From the NCBI RefSeq assembly GCF_000429525.1, contig NZ_AUCA01000009.1:1-64000 (forward strand): DNA of 64,000 nucleotides, written 5' to 3'. The notes beneath the pieces were generated by a model. It did no database searches, had not been told where the DNA came from, and was given only the letters and a program-made list of their open reading frames with translations. This DNA comes from Alicyclobacillus contaminans DSM 17975. Lineage in GTDB: Bacteria > Bacillota > Bacilli > Alicyclobacillales > Alicyclobacillaceae. Shown one piece after another: positions 46,805-56,442 of the stretch (positions are counted from its first letter, which is position 1; the number at the start of each line of letters is the position of its first letter). The position numbers and the translations under genes are program-made.

Positions 46805-47796
46805 GTCAACTGAACACGACGCCGGAGGAATCACAGATGGCACAGGTGGAATCGACGAAGCCGGACTTCTCCGCGGAAGGCGTGGCGGCTCCGCCGACGA
46901 GTCTGACGCGCGTGGCCATGCGCAAGTTTTTCCGCAATCCATTTGCCGTCGTCGGCTTGATTGTGTTGTTGTTCTTCATCGTCTTGTGCGGGTTTGCGCC
47001 CCTGTTCACGCATTACAACCCGGCCACCATCGACATGCTGCACGCGAGTCTGCCGCCCGGAACGGACGGACATCTGCTCGGCACCGACGAAATTGGACGC
47101 GACGTGTTCACGCGCCTGTTGTACGGGGGACGCGTGTCGCTGATTGTCGGTTTCTGCGTGGCCTTCTGCTCGGTGGTGGTGGGTACGCTGGTTGGTGCGA
47201 TTGCCGGATATTTCGGCGGTTGGGTGGACATGATTCTGATGCGTCTCGTTGACGTGATGAATTCCATCCCCTCTCTGCTCCTGAACATCATGGTCCTGGC
47301 GCTGTTTGGCTCTGGCTTCTGGTTGATGATTGCCGTGCTGTCGCTCACCAGTTGGCAGTACGTCGCTCGTCTGGTCCGCGGCACATTCCTACAGCTTCGG
47401 GAGATGCAGTACGTGCAGGCGGCCCGGGCCATCGGCGTGAGCAACTGGAGTATCATCACCCGTCACCTGATTCGGAACTCCACGGCGCCCATCATCGTGA
47501 ATGCGACGCTTCAGGTTGGCACCGCAATTCTCGTGGAGTCGGCGCTGTCCTACCTGGGACTCGGTGTTCAGCCGCCGCAAACGAGCTGGGGGCTGATGCT
47601 CAACAATGCGCAGGAGTTCATGTTGACCAATCCGATGGAAGCCATCTATCCGGGGCTGTGCATCCTGCTCGTTGTGTTGGCGGTCAATTTCATCGGCGAT
47701 GGGTTGCGCGACGCCATTGACCCGCGTACGAAATTGAAGATTTCCCGGAGGAGGCTGCAAAAATGGCGGAACCGCTTCTCGAAATCCGGAATCTGA
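46801..47796 (+). CDS. oppC: Oligopeptide ABC transporter permease OppC/DppC
   Basis: A 331-aa permease from GTG 46801, overlapping oppB (GTGA). A cytoplasmic N-terminus of about 40 residues precedes MRKFFRNPFAVVGLIVLLFF, then HLLGTDEIGRDVFTRLLYGGR, typical of OppC. The EAA motif is VQAARAIGVSNWSIITRHLIRNS. Six membrane segments are predicted. It overlaps oppD by 34 bp at its end. Confidence 0.94.
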   Translation: MSQLNTTPEESQMAQVESTKPDFSAEGVAAPPTSLTRVAMRKFFRNPFAVVGLIVLLFFIVLCGFAPLFTHYNPATIDMLHASLPPGTDGHLLGTDEIGRDVFTRLLYGGRVSLIVGFCVAFCSVVVGTLVGAIAGYFGGWVDMILMRLVDVMNSIPSLLLNIMVLALFGSGFWLMIAVLSLTSWQYVARLVRGTFLQLREMQYVQAARAIGVSNWSIITRHLIRNSTAPIIVNATLQVGTAILVESALSYLGLGVQPPQTSWGLMLNNAQEFMLTNPMEAIYPGLCILLVVLAVNFIGDGLRDAIDPRTKLKISRRRLQKWRNRFSKSGI

Positions 47797-48781
47797 ACAC
47801 TGGATTCGTCACGGAGAATGGCATCGTGAAGGCGTTGGACGGCGTGTCCATCCGCATTGACAAGGGCCAGGTGGTCTGCCTCGTTGGGGAGTCGGGGAGC
47901 GGCAAGAGCGTCACGTCCATGAACGTGATGCGGCTCTCCGATTATGACGGTGGCATTGTGCTCGAAGGCGAGATTCTGTTTGACGGTCGGGATCTGCTGA
48001 AACTGAGTCAGGAAGAGATGCGCAAGATTCGGGGCAACCGCATCGCGATGATCTTCCAGGAACCCATGAACGCGCTGAACCCGGTGTTCACCGTGGGCGA
48101 TCAGATTGCGGAGGCCCTGTATCTGCACAAAGGGATCTCGAAAGAAGAAGCGGGCAAAGAGGCCGTCAAGATGCTGCGCATGGTCGGGATTCCCGAGCCG
48201 GAAATTCGAGCGAAGCAATTTCCGCATGAGCTGTCGGGCGGTATGTGTCAGCGCGTGGTGATAGCCATGGCGCTCATCTGTCGGCCCGAGTTGGTCATTG
48301 CCGACGAACCCACCACCGCGCTGGACGTGACGGTGCAGGCGCAGATTCTCGATTTGCTTCGGAATTTGAAGGAAGAGTTCAATACATCCATCCTGTTGAT
48401 CACGCACGACATGGGTGTGGCCGCGGAGATGGCGGATCGAATCGCCGTCATGTACGCGGGGACGATTGTGGAAGAAGGTACGGTGGAACAGATGTTTACA
48501 CAGCCTCTCCATCCGTACACCGTGGGGCTGCTCAATTCCATTCCGGGGCTGGAAGGCGCGCGGGGAACGGAGTTGTACACCATCAAGGGCTCCATTCCGA
48601 GCCTGGCCAACCTGCCTAAAGGGTGCCGGTTCCATCCCCGTTGTCCGTTCGCGACGGATCGCTGCCGGTCTGAAGAGCCGCCGCTGCGCGACGTGGGGGA
48701 CGGCCGACGGTCGGCCTGCTGGTACGCGGAAGAAGTGGCGGAGAAAGCGAAGACCGTGATGACGACCGCGGGAGAGGGGGA

Positions 48782-48785
<4 letters not shown>
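47763..48785 (+). CDS. oppD: Oligopeptide ABC transporter ATP-binding protein OppD
   Basis: A 340-aa ATPase from ATG 47763 with GGAGGAGG upstream inside oppC. Walker A is [11 protein letters not shown] near residue 40; the signature reads [16 protein letters not shown], and Walker [16 protein letters not shown]. The C-terminal oligopeptide/dipeptide domain has the cysteine cluster in [15 protein letters not shown]. Signature glutamine is replaced by the less common GMCQ, as in many OppD proteins. It powers transport together with OppF. Confidence 0.95.
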
Positions 48786-49804
<1,019 letters not shown>

Positions 49805-49811
49805 GAAATAA

Positions 49812-49846
49812 ACAAACGCCGCTCGGATGTTTCGAGCGGCGTTTGT
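49812..49846 (+). terminator. Hairpin terminator after oppF
   Basis: ACAAACGCCGCTCG (49812-49825) pairs perfectly with CGAGCGGCGTTTGT (49833-49846); 14-bp stem, 7-nt loop. The T residues lie in the stem. It probably sets different levels for the transporter genes and the binding proteins. Confidence 0.85.
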
Positions 49847-49958
49847 GCACATTTTGACATGCTCAGGGTGTGCCGCGAACGGTCATGTGGGTGACATGGA
49901 CATGGGAGATCCGTGGAAACTATACTAACGGAGTTTTGGGAAACGTGGAAAAATTCGC

Positions 49959-49986
49959 TTGACACCATGTCGCCGAACGATAAAAA
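49959..49986 (+). promoter_or_regulatory. Promoter of the first binding-protein gene
   Basis: A perfect TTGACA (49959-49964), 16-nt spacer, TAAAAA (49981-49986). It lies about 95 nt before the TTG start of the binding protein. Confidence 0.6.
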
Positions 49987-50083
49987 TTGAAGATAACCAT
50001 GAGAGAGGCCATAGAGTGAAGGAGCTCGGACCACGCACCCTTCAGACACAAACAAATTCCATCGAAACAGGGGGGCATGCGGA

Positions 50084-51775
50084 TTGAAGAGAGTGCGCAA
50101 GTGGCTTTTCCCCATCGCCACGTTGTCCGTGGCGGGAATGCTGGTTGCCGGATGCGGAAGCAACACGTCGTCCACCAACAATTCACAGAACACTTCATCA
50201 TCTTCACAGCAACCGAAGGATGGCGGTACGTTGACCGTATCCACGTTTTCGGACATTGTCACGGTCAACCCGCTGTTTATTGAAGACGATTCCTCGGGGG
50301 ACGCTTCGCAGTTCATCTACGCCAACATCTATGACGTGGACCGCAACGGCAACGTGGTGGCCCAGCCCTGGTCGCTGGCCGACGGAGCTCCGCAAATCAG
50401 CAACAACGGTCTCACCTATACCATCAAGTTGAAGCCCAACGCCAAGTGGTCCGACGGACAACCGGTGACGGCGGAGGATGTGGTGTGGACGATTCAAACG
50501 GCCATGAATCCGGATACCGGTTCGGTGCTCATGTCCAATTTTGACCACGTCAAGGACATCAAGGCGTTGGATGATCATACAGTCCAAATCGACCTGAAGT
50601 CTGTGTACGCCCCATTCTTGGTGAACCTCAATATTCCCGCGCTGCCGTCGCACATTCTGAAAAATGTGCCGGTGAAACAGCTGCAGAAGAACGCGTACGG
50701 CACGGACCCCTCACAAACGGTCACGGACGGGCCGTGGAAGTGGACCAAGTGGGTGCAGAAGCAATATCTGCAATTTGATAAAGATCCGAACTACTGGGGG
50801 CCGGCGCCGCATATTCAGACCATCGTGTACAAGATTTACGCGGATCAGAACACCGAGGTTCAGGCGCTGCTCAAAGGCGACGTCGACCTCGACGAGGCGG
50901 TGCCGACCACGCAATTGGCGGCTGTGCAGGCGCGGAAGAACATCACCATCATCAATCAACCGGGACCGCAGTTTGAATACCTTGGCTTCAACTTCCAAGC
51001 GTCCAACTTCCCCGGCAATTTCGATCCCTTCACGAGCGAGAAGACGCGTCAGGCCATCGCCTACGCCCTTGACCGGGATTCCATGGTGAAGGATATCCTG
51101 AAGGGTGTCGGCAATCCCATCAACTCGCCGTTCCTGTTGCCGCCGGTGGGCTGGACGGGCGCGGACGACAAAGCCACACATTACGACTACGACGTGAACA
51201 AGGCGAAGCAGCTGCTGCAGGAAGACGGCTGGACACCGGGGCCGGACGGCATTCTGCAGAAAGACGGACACAAGTTCTCGTTCACCCTGCTCTATAATAC
51301 GGGTAACAGCCGCCGCGAGCAGGTGGCCGCGGTGATTCAGCAGGAACTCCAAGCGGTGGGGATACAGGCGACGCCGAAAGGCATGGACTTCTCTTCATTG
51401 GTTGCCAACAATCTGAACCCGGGCAAGTTCCAGGCCGTGCTCATGGGCCAGGTGCTCACACCAGATCCGGACGTGACGCAGTTGTTCAGCTCCAAGGACT
51501 TTCCACCGAACGGCGAGAACATGTTCTGGTACAAAGACTCGAAGGTGGACGACTTGCTGGAGAAAGCCGTGTCCACGCTCGACAAGACCCAGCGTGCGCA
51601 GTACTATCAACAGGTGGCGGAAGAGCTGTCGCAGAACCTGCCCGTGGTGTTCCTGTACCAATACGGATTGCCGATGGCCTACTCCAGCCGGGTGCATTGG
51701 GCGGATGCGGACAAACCGGAAGCCTCGCTGCAGTACGGCTACTTCTACCACATCCAGAACTGGTGGCTGGACTGA
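50084..51775 (+). CDS. Peptide ABC transporter substrate-binding lipoprotein 1
   Basis: A 563-aa OppA/DppA-family protein. TTG 50084 follows a G-rich site GGGGGG; GTG 50093 is an alternative. The signal peptide runs to the lipobox MLVAGC at about residues 18-23, followed by a Ser/Asn/Gln-rich linker of about 25 residues. Family signatures are VSTFSDIVTVNPLFIEDDSSGD, LKPNAKWSDGQPVTAEDVVWT and FDKDPNYWGPAPHIQTIVYKIY. It delivers peptides to OppBC from the outer face of the membrane. It is a close paralogue of the next gene along its whole length. Confidence 0.93.
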   Translation: MKRVRKWLFPIATLSVAGMLVAGCGSNTSSTNNSQNTSSSSQQPKDGGTLTVSTFSDIVTVNPLFIEDDSSGDASQFIYANIYDVDRNGNVVAQPWSLADGAPQISNNGLTYTIKLKPNAKWSDGQPVTAEDVVWTIQTAMNPDTGSVLMSNFDHVKDIKALDDHTVQIDLKSVYAPFLVNLNIPALPSHILKNVPVKQLQKNAYGTDPSQTVTDGPWKWTKWVQKQYLQFDKDPNYWGPAPHIQTIVYKIYADQNTEVQALLKGDVDLDEAVPTTQLAAVQARKNITIINQPGPQFEYLGFNFQASNFPGNFDPFTSEKTRQAIAYALDRDSMVKDILKGVGNPINSPFLLPPVGWTGADDKATHYDYDVNKAKQLLQEDGWTPGPDGILQKDGHKFSFTLLYNTGNSRREQVAAVIQQELQAVGIQATPKGMDFSSLVANNLNPGKFQAVLMGQVLTPDPDVTQLFSSKDFPPNGENMFWYKDSKVDDLLEKAVSTLDKTQRAQYYQQVAEELSQNLPVVFLYQYGLPMAYSSRVHWADADKPEASLQYGYFYHIQNWWLD

Positions 51776-51807
51776 CGCCATACCGTGTTATCCTGCGAGA
51801 ATCAACG

Positions 51808-51837
51808 AGGACAGTGCATCATGCGCTGTCCTTTTTC
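51808..51837 (+). terminator. Rho-independent terminator after the first binding protein
   Basis: AGGACAG (51808-51814) pairs with CTGTCCT (51826-51832), with an inner TGC/GCG arm, followed by TTTTTC. Clear intrinsic terminator. Confidence 0.85.
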
Positions 51838-51931
51838 TACTTTGCGACACAGCTCTGATACACGTCATATTCCAGAAATAGAATGCTTTTCATACTCGAT
51901 TCCTTTTAATCCGGTCTCGATTATCAATCGA

Positions 51932-51960
51932 TTGACAACTTGTTAAAAGAGGGGGACAAT
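51932..51960 (+). promoter_or_regulatory. Promoter of the second binding-protein gene
   Basis: Perfect TTGACA (51932-51937), 17-nt spacer, GACAAT (51955-51960). It gives the second binding-protein gene its own transcript, about 115 nt before the GTG start. The rest of the 304-nt gap (51776-52079) holds the preceding terminator and no ORF. Confidence 0.75.
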
Positions 51961-52079
51961 CACAGAGCATGCATCATGATCTGATGAATGAGTAATGGCG
52001 CATTCTGTGGGTACATTACGGGTTAGCGCCAAAAAAGGAACGACTCATTCGCAGATCTGGGTTTTAGGGGGTTCAGAGA

Positions 52080-53789
52080 GTGACAAAGAAACAGAAGTGG
52101 CTGCTACCAATCGCGACGCTGTCTGTAACCGGCCTGTTGCTCGCAGGATGCGGTACCGGCGGGAACAACGCGGTCGGTAATACGGACAACGGATCGTTAA
52201 ATGCCTCGACCGCCACGCCGAAGGATGGCGGCACGCTCGTGGTTTCCTCATTCAGCGACATCGTGACCGTTAACCCGCTGTTTATCGAAGACACGGCGTC
52301 CGGCGACATCCAGCAACTGCTGTATGCCAACGTCTACGATGTGGATCGGAAGGGCAACCTCGTCGCGGAACCGTGGTCGCTTGCGGATGGCCCGCTGAAA
52401 ATCAGTCCGGACGGGCTTACCTACACAGTGAAACTGAAGCCGAACGCCAAGTGGAGCGACGGCCAACCGGTCACCGCAGACGACCTGGTTTGGACCATCA
52501 ACACGATTCTCAACCCGGCCACCGGCTCGGTGCTTCTGTCCAACTTTGACCACGTCAAGAGCGTGAAGAAGATTGATGAACACACGGTGCAAATCCAACT
52601 GAAATCCGTGTTTGCGCCGTTCCAGTATTCGTTGAACTTCCCGGTGCTGCCGTATCACGTGTTGAAGAACATCGCACCGAAAGACCTGGAGAAAAATCCG
52701 TACGGAACCGATCCCACCAAGACTGTCACCGACGGTCCTTGGAAGTGGACGGAGTGGAATCAGAAGGAATATCTGAGACTCGACCGCGATCCGAATTACT
52801 GGGGTCCGAAGCCGCATATTCAGACCATCATGTATAAGATTTACGCGGATCAGAATACGGAAGTTCAGGCTCTGATCAAAGGCGACACGGACGTCAACGA
52901 GTCGGTGCCGATTCCGCAGCTGAACGCGGTGGAAGCGAGGAAGAACATCGACGTCATCCTGAAGCCGGGGCCGCAGTATGAGTATCTCGCATTCAATTTC
53001 CAGGCATCTAACTTCCCGGGCAATTTCGATCCGTTCACGGGCCAGAAGACTCGTCAGGCGATTGCGTATGCGCTCAACTGCCAGGGCATGCTGGACAGCG
53101 TCCTGCACGGCACCGGTACGCTGCTCAACAGCCCGTTCCTTCCGGCACCCGTGGGTTGGACTGGCGCGGCGACGGCAGGGACTACATACAACTACGATCC
53201 GGCCAAGGCGAAGCAACTTCTCAAGGAAGACGGATGGACACCGGGGCCGGACGGCATTCTCCAGAAGGATGGCCACCGGTTCTCCTTCACGCTGCTGTAT
53301 AATACCGGAAACAGCCGCCGTGAACAGATTGCCACGGTCATCCAGCAGGAACTCAAGGATGTCGGCATCGATTGTCAGCCCAAGGCCGAAGACTTCTCGT
53401 CGCTCGTGGCAAACAGCCTGAACCCGGGCAAATTCCAGGCGGTACTGATGGGCCAGAACATGACGGTCGATCCGGACGTTTCCGTCCTCTTCAGTTCGAA
53501 GTATTTCCCGCCCAACGGCGAGAACATGGGCTGGTACAAGAACGCGCAGGTGGACAAACTGTTGGCAGAGGGCGACGCCACGCTGGACAAGACCCAGCGG
53601 TCGAAGATTTACCAACAGGTCGCGAAGATTATGTCTCAGGATCTGCCGGAGGTCTTCCTGTATCAGTACGGTTTGCCGTTCGCGTACTCCAGCAACGTGC
53701 ACTGGAACCCGCAGTGGGCGCCGGAACCGTCGCTGCCGTACGGATATTTCTACGGAATCCAAACGTGGTGGGTGGATCGTCAGTCCTAA
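52080..53789 (+). CDS. Peptide ABC transporter substrate-binding lipoprotein 2
   Basis: A 569-aa paralogue of the preceding gene. GTG 52080 follows AGGGGGTTC. Lipobox LLLAGC lies near residues 18-23. The mature part repeats almost every signature of the first protein, e.g. VSSFSDIVTVNPLFIEDTASGD, LKPNAKWSDGQPVTADDLVWT and QKEYLRLDRDPNYWGPKPHI. The two are strikingly similar, so this is a tandem duplication. Differences cluster in the linker and in scattered pocket-region residues such as PIPQLNAVEARKNIDVI, which may widen the range of peptides bound. It has its own promoter and terminator. Confidence 0.93.
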   Translation: MTKKQKWLLPIATLSVTGLLLAGCGTGGNNAVGNTDNGSLNASTATPKDGGTLVVSSFSDIVTVNPLFIEDTASGDIQQLLYANVYDVDRKGNLVAEPWSLADGPLKISPDGLTYTVKLKPNAKWSDGQPVTADDLVWTINTILNPATGSVLLSNFDHVKSVKKIDEHTVQIQLKSVFAPFQYSLNFPVLPYHVLKNIAPKDLEKNPYGTDPTKTVTDGPWKWTEWNQKEYLRLDRDPNYWGPKPHIQTIMYKIYADQNTEVQALIKGDTDVNESVPIPQLNAVEARKNIDVILKPGPQYEYLAFNFQASNFPGNFDPFTGQKTRQAIAYALNCQGMLDSVLHGTGTLLNSPFLPAPVGWTGAATAGTTYNYDPAKAKQLLKEDGWTPGPDGILQKDGHRFSFTLLYNTGNSRREQIATVIQQELKDVGIDCQPKAEDFSSLVANSLNPGKFQAVLMGQNMTVDPDVSVLFSSKYFPPNGENMGWYKNAQVDKLLAEGDATLDKTQRSKIYQQVAKIMSQDLPEVFLYQYGLPFAYSSNVHWNPQWAPEPSLPYGYFYGIQTWWVDRQS

Positions 53790-53819
53790 GCGCGGGGCAA
53801 ACTTGCATCCAACCTTCGT

Positions 53820-53853
53820 GTGGGTCGGTCGGCCGCTACGGCCGCTGGCCCAC
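53820..53853 (+). terminator. Hairpin terminator after the second binding protein
   Basis: GTGGG...CGGCC (from 53820) pairs with GGCCG...GGCCCAC (to 53853); imperfect but long GC-rich stem followed by CGTTTGCTTTCG. Confidence 0.6.
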
Positions 53854-53967
53854 CGTTTGCTTTCGCGGGTAAATCCGCATGGCGCATGCTTCTTGTCGTC
53901 ATCCGCCGCGGCATGGTACCATATCATATCAGGCGCACTCACTTGACTACACCTGAGGTGGAACGAA

Positions 53968-54432
53968 ATGGCCAAGCACGACGGAAAGGTCCTTGCCCAA
54001 AATCGAAAAGCGTACCACGACTACTTCATCGAAGACACCATCGAAGCAGGCATTGTCCTCGTGGGCACGGAGATCAAGTCCATCCGACGCGGATCGGCCA
54101 ATTTGCGCGACGCCTACGCCCAGGTGGAGGATGGGGAAGTTTGGCTGCACAACATGCACGTCAGCCCGTACGAACAGGGCAACCGCTTCAACCATCAGCC
54201 GCTGCGCAGCCGCAAGCTGCTGCTGCACAAGGCGGAAATTGCGCGGTTGGTCGGCGCTTCGCGAGAAAAAGGGTATACCCTTGTACCCACCAAGCTGTAC
54301 CTGAAAAACGGGTTCTGCAAGGTGGAACTCGGCCTCGCCAAAGGTAAGAAGCTGCACGACAAGCGGGAGGCCATGCGTAAGCGCGACGCGCAGCGCGAAA
54401 TCGAACGCGCTCTGCGCGATAGAAACCGTTGA
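53968..54432 (+). CDS. smpB: SsrA-binding protein SmpB
   Basis: A 154-aa protein from ATG 53968, after GGTGGAACGAA. It binds the tRNA-like end of tmRNA and brings it to stalled ribosomes. Signatures are [50 protein letters not shown] and the basic C-terminal tail [20 protein letters not shown], which mimics an mRNA in the decoding site. The tmRNA gene lies 270 nt downstream, the usual arrangement. Normally rnr is immediately upstream, but here a 9-kb transporter region intervenes. Confidence 0.97.
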   Translation: MAKHDGKVLAQNRKAYHDYFIEDTIEAGIVLVGTEIKSIRRGSANLRDAYAQVEDGEVWLHNMHVSPYEQGNRFNHQPLRSRKLLLHKAEIARLVGASREKGYTLVPTKLYLKNGFCKVELGLAKGKKLHDKREAMRKRDAQREIERALRDRNR

Positions 54433-54486
54433 CGGTGGCTTCACCGCCGGAGGCGGATTGAGCCAATGATGCCAACCGTCCACCAT

Positions 54487-54515
54487 TGCACCTATCTGAC
54501 GGATGCACTATGATA
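54487..54515 (+). promoter_or_regulatory. ssrA: Sigma-A promoter of ssrA
   Basis: TTGCAC (54487-54492), 17-nt spacer, TATGAT (54510-54515). Transcription would start near 54522, so about 180 nt of 5' leader would have to be removed. A closer promoter may exist but was not seen. Confidence 0.5.
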
Positions 54516-54702
54516 AAGGTTGTGAATGCACACCCTAGCGGTCCATGCGTCTGACGCAGTGCCTTGGGGCGCGGAACCAGCGCATTGTCCTGGCGCGGAT
54601 GGATTGAGGGGGTGGCACTGCATGAGCTCCTTTGCCAGCGTGTCCTTGGTTGTGGGACACATCACCCGGAATGTTCGGCATTCCGCATCCAAACACCCAC
54701 AT

Positions 54703-55072
54703 GGGGGCGTTTTGGATTCGACGGGGATTGTTCGAGCATGAACGGCGGGTCGTGGGGCTGCGAGGCCACGTAAAAAACGCGGATCGAAATTAACTGGCAA
54801 AGCTAAGAAGAGCTTCAACAACAACCTCGCCCTGGCTGCCTAATTGGCTCCAGGCCGTTACCTTGTGATGGGTCCGTGATCACCTGGTGACGTCAACGAA
54901 ACGGACTGGTTAATCGCTGTGCTCGACGGCGGTTAACGAGAAAAACGAGCTCACCTGCAGGCAAGCGTGTGCATCCGCGTGCCGCAGGGACAGGACAATA
55001 GATGTACTACACCCGTAGAAGTTCATGTAGCGAGGTCTTCGGACGCGGGTTCGACTCCCGTCGCCTCCACCA
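54703..55072 (+). ncRNA. ssrA: Transfer-messenger RNA
   Basis: About 370 nt. The 5' end GGGGGCG pairs with the 3' CGCCTCC to form the acceptor stem, followed by ACCA at 55069-55072. TTTTGGATTCGACGG and GGGTTCGACTCCCG are the conserved tmRNA 5' and T-arm sequences. The reading frame for the tag resumes at GGC 54796 and ends TAA 54841-54843: tag (A)GKAKKSFNNNLALAA. The C-terminal LALAA is the degradation signal recognised by ClpXP-type proteases. B. subtilis has (A)GKTNSFNQNVALAA, so this tag is one residue longer and more basic. It works with SmpB and RNase R. Confidence 0.97.
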
Positions 55073-55118
55073 AAAAGTAGGGCTCCCGATGAGGGAGCCC
55101 GTTACTTTTTGGTGGAGG
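55064..55118. terminator. Long inverted repeat and terminator at the 3' end of ssrA
   Basis: GGGCTCCC (55080-55087) pairs with GGGAGCCC (55093-55100). The outer arm CCTCCACCAAAAAGTA (55064-55079) pairs exactly with TACTTTTTGGTGGAGG (55103-55118), with a 2-nt bulge. The outer arm includes the tmRNA acceptor strand and CCA. The inner part with its T-run is an intrinsic terminator, and A- and T-rich sides make it bidirectional. Confidence 0.85.
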
Positions 55119-55160
55119 TAGTCGGAGCGAGACCGTCACGGGTTCGCCCCGCGCGCACGA

Positions 55161-55176
55161 GCGGCGCATGCGCCGC
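55161..55176. repeat. Perfect 16-bp GC palindrome
   Basis: GCGGCGCATGCGCCGC at 55161-55176 is self-complementary. It is in the 390-nt region between the tmRNA terminator and the next gene, which is otherwise without a complete gene. It could be a restriction or regulatory site, or chance in GC-rich DNA. Confidence 0.4.
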
Positions 55177-55367
55177 GAGGAGCACGGCATCTGGTTTAAC
55201 CGATAAGGTTTAGGCATCTTTAAGACGCGTCTATGCAGTGCAATGGTAAAATTGGGTCGAACTTGACTGGACACCAGTTTGTGTCCTATGATTGCTGAGG
55301 CAGGTTTTGTGTTGGGTGATTTGAACGCCGTATCTTCCTCCACATCTCTGTGGAAAGGACGTATTCG

Positions 55368-55445
55368 ATGCTTGGTCGTAAAAGCTACACTCAGGAAGAG
55401 CTTGACCACTGTAAGTCTGCGATTGAGCAACAACTTGCGGCGTAG
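55368..55445 (+). pseudogene. Short 25-codon ORF, perhaps a fragment of a longer conserved protein
   Basis: ATG 55368, 8 nt after GGAAAGGA, opens a frame of 25 codons starting MLGRKSYTQEELDHCKSAI and ending at TAG 55443-55445. I recall longer bacterial proteins of unknown function beginning in this way, so this may be the 5' remnant of such a gene, cut off by later rearrangement. No continuation was found in the other frames before 55500. Low certainty. Confidence 0.35.
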
Positions 55446-55520
55446 CAAGGTTTATGGGATAAGAGTTCTTAGTGTATCGCACACAAGCGGAATGGATCCC
55501 TTCCATAGGAGGAGGCTGCT

Positions 55521-56249
55521 TTGTCCGAGTTAAGTCAAATGCACGATGTCTATCACGCTGTTGCAGACCCAAACCGCCGAAAACTCATTCGTCTCTTGGC
55601 AGATGCGGAAGAATTACCTCTTCACGAGTTGACATCTCAGCTGCCAATAGGTCGCACGGCGGTTTCCAAACACCTGGCCGTTCTTAGAGACGCTGATCTT
55701 GTTGTACACAGGAAAGTCGGAAGGGAAACCCGGTATAGGCTGAATCCCGTTCCATTGAGGCAAATTCAAGATTGGGTATCTTATTACGAGAAATTCTGGA
55801 CCAACAAAATGGTCGCCTTAAATCGATTGTTGGAGGAGGAACAACACACGGGGAAAGACGTGTCACTTCACTTTGAATTCAAGTGTTCAATCGGGAAAGT
55901 TTGGGCTGCCTTTACGAATTCAAGCACTCTTGCGAAATGGCTTTATCCAAATGATTTTAAACCGGTTGTTGGTCATAAATTTCAGTTTCGGGCCGAACCG
56001 ACCCAATGGTGGGATGGAATTATAGATTGTGAAGTAATCGCAGTGGACGAGCCTCATCGGTTATCCTACACGTGGGTGAGTGGAGGGGAAAACACGACGG
56101 TTACCTGGACTTTCAAACAGGCCGACGATGGGACGACGCATGTGCACCTCGAGCAAACCGGGTTCCAAGCAGAGCAAGCATTTCATGGAGCATTGTATGG
56201 CTGGCAAAGGATGGCCAATCAGCTCGAAAAAGTGCTGGCAGAACGATGA
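55521..56249 (+). CDS. ArsR regulator fused to SRPBCC domain
   Basis: A 242-aa protein starting at TTG 55521 after GGAGGAGG. Residues 1-105 are an ArsR winged helix: DVYHAVADPNRRKLIRLLADAEELPLHEL, TSQLPIGRTAVSKHLAVLRDADLV and RKVGRETRYRLN. Residues 113-242 are an AHSA1-type SRPBCC domain: DVSLHFEFKCSIGKVWAAF, NDFKPVVGHKFQFRAEPTQWWDG and LSYTWVSGGENTTVTWTF. The junction LLEEEQHTGKDVSL corresponds to the overlapping ATGA between the decayed regulator and the SRPBCC gene at 3156-3159. The fusion suggests that the ligand-binding domain controls DNA binding; this is inferred. Confidence 0.9.
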   Translation: MSELSQMHDVYHAVADPNRRKLIRLLADAEELPLHELTSQLPIGRTAVSKHLAVLRDADLVVHRKVGRETRYRLNPVPLRQIQDWVSYYEKFWTNKMVALNRLLEEEQHTGKDVSLHFEFKCSIGKVWAAFTNSSTLAKWLYPNDFKPVVGHKFQFRAEPTQWWDGIIDCEVIAVDEPHRLSYTWVSGGENTTVTWTFKQADDGTTHVHLEQTGFQAEQAFHGALYGWQRMANQLEKVLAER

Positions 56250-56442
56250 GTGGAATCGCATGAACACCGTGATTTCGTTTGGCATTCGACGGTGCGAATG
56301 GGGACAAGAACGATACAAGAGAATGAAAAATTCAATGCAGCGCGTTCGGTGCTGCATTTTTCTGTATTCCATTGTAGAAAACAGATAAGAAGTCAAAAGC
56401 GTTTGAGTGCCATAATGAAATTTGTTAGAAAGGGTGAGGCCG

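Noticed and set aside
55023-55448. Minus-strand ORF of 141 codons covering the tmRNA 3' end
   Set aside because: It overlaps a non-coding RNA and its terminator. The C-terminal motif is the usual product of translating the reverse of the tRNA-like end.
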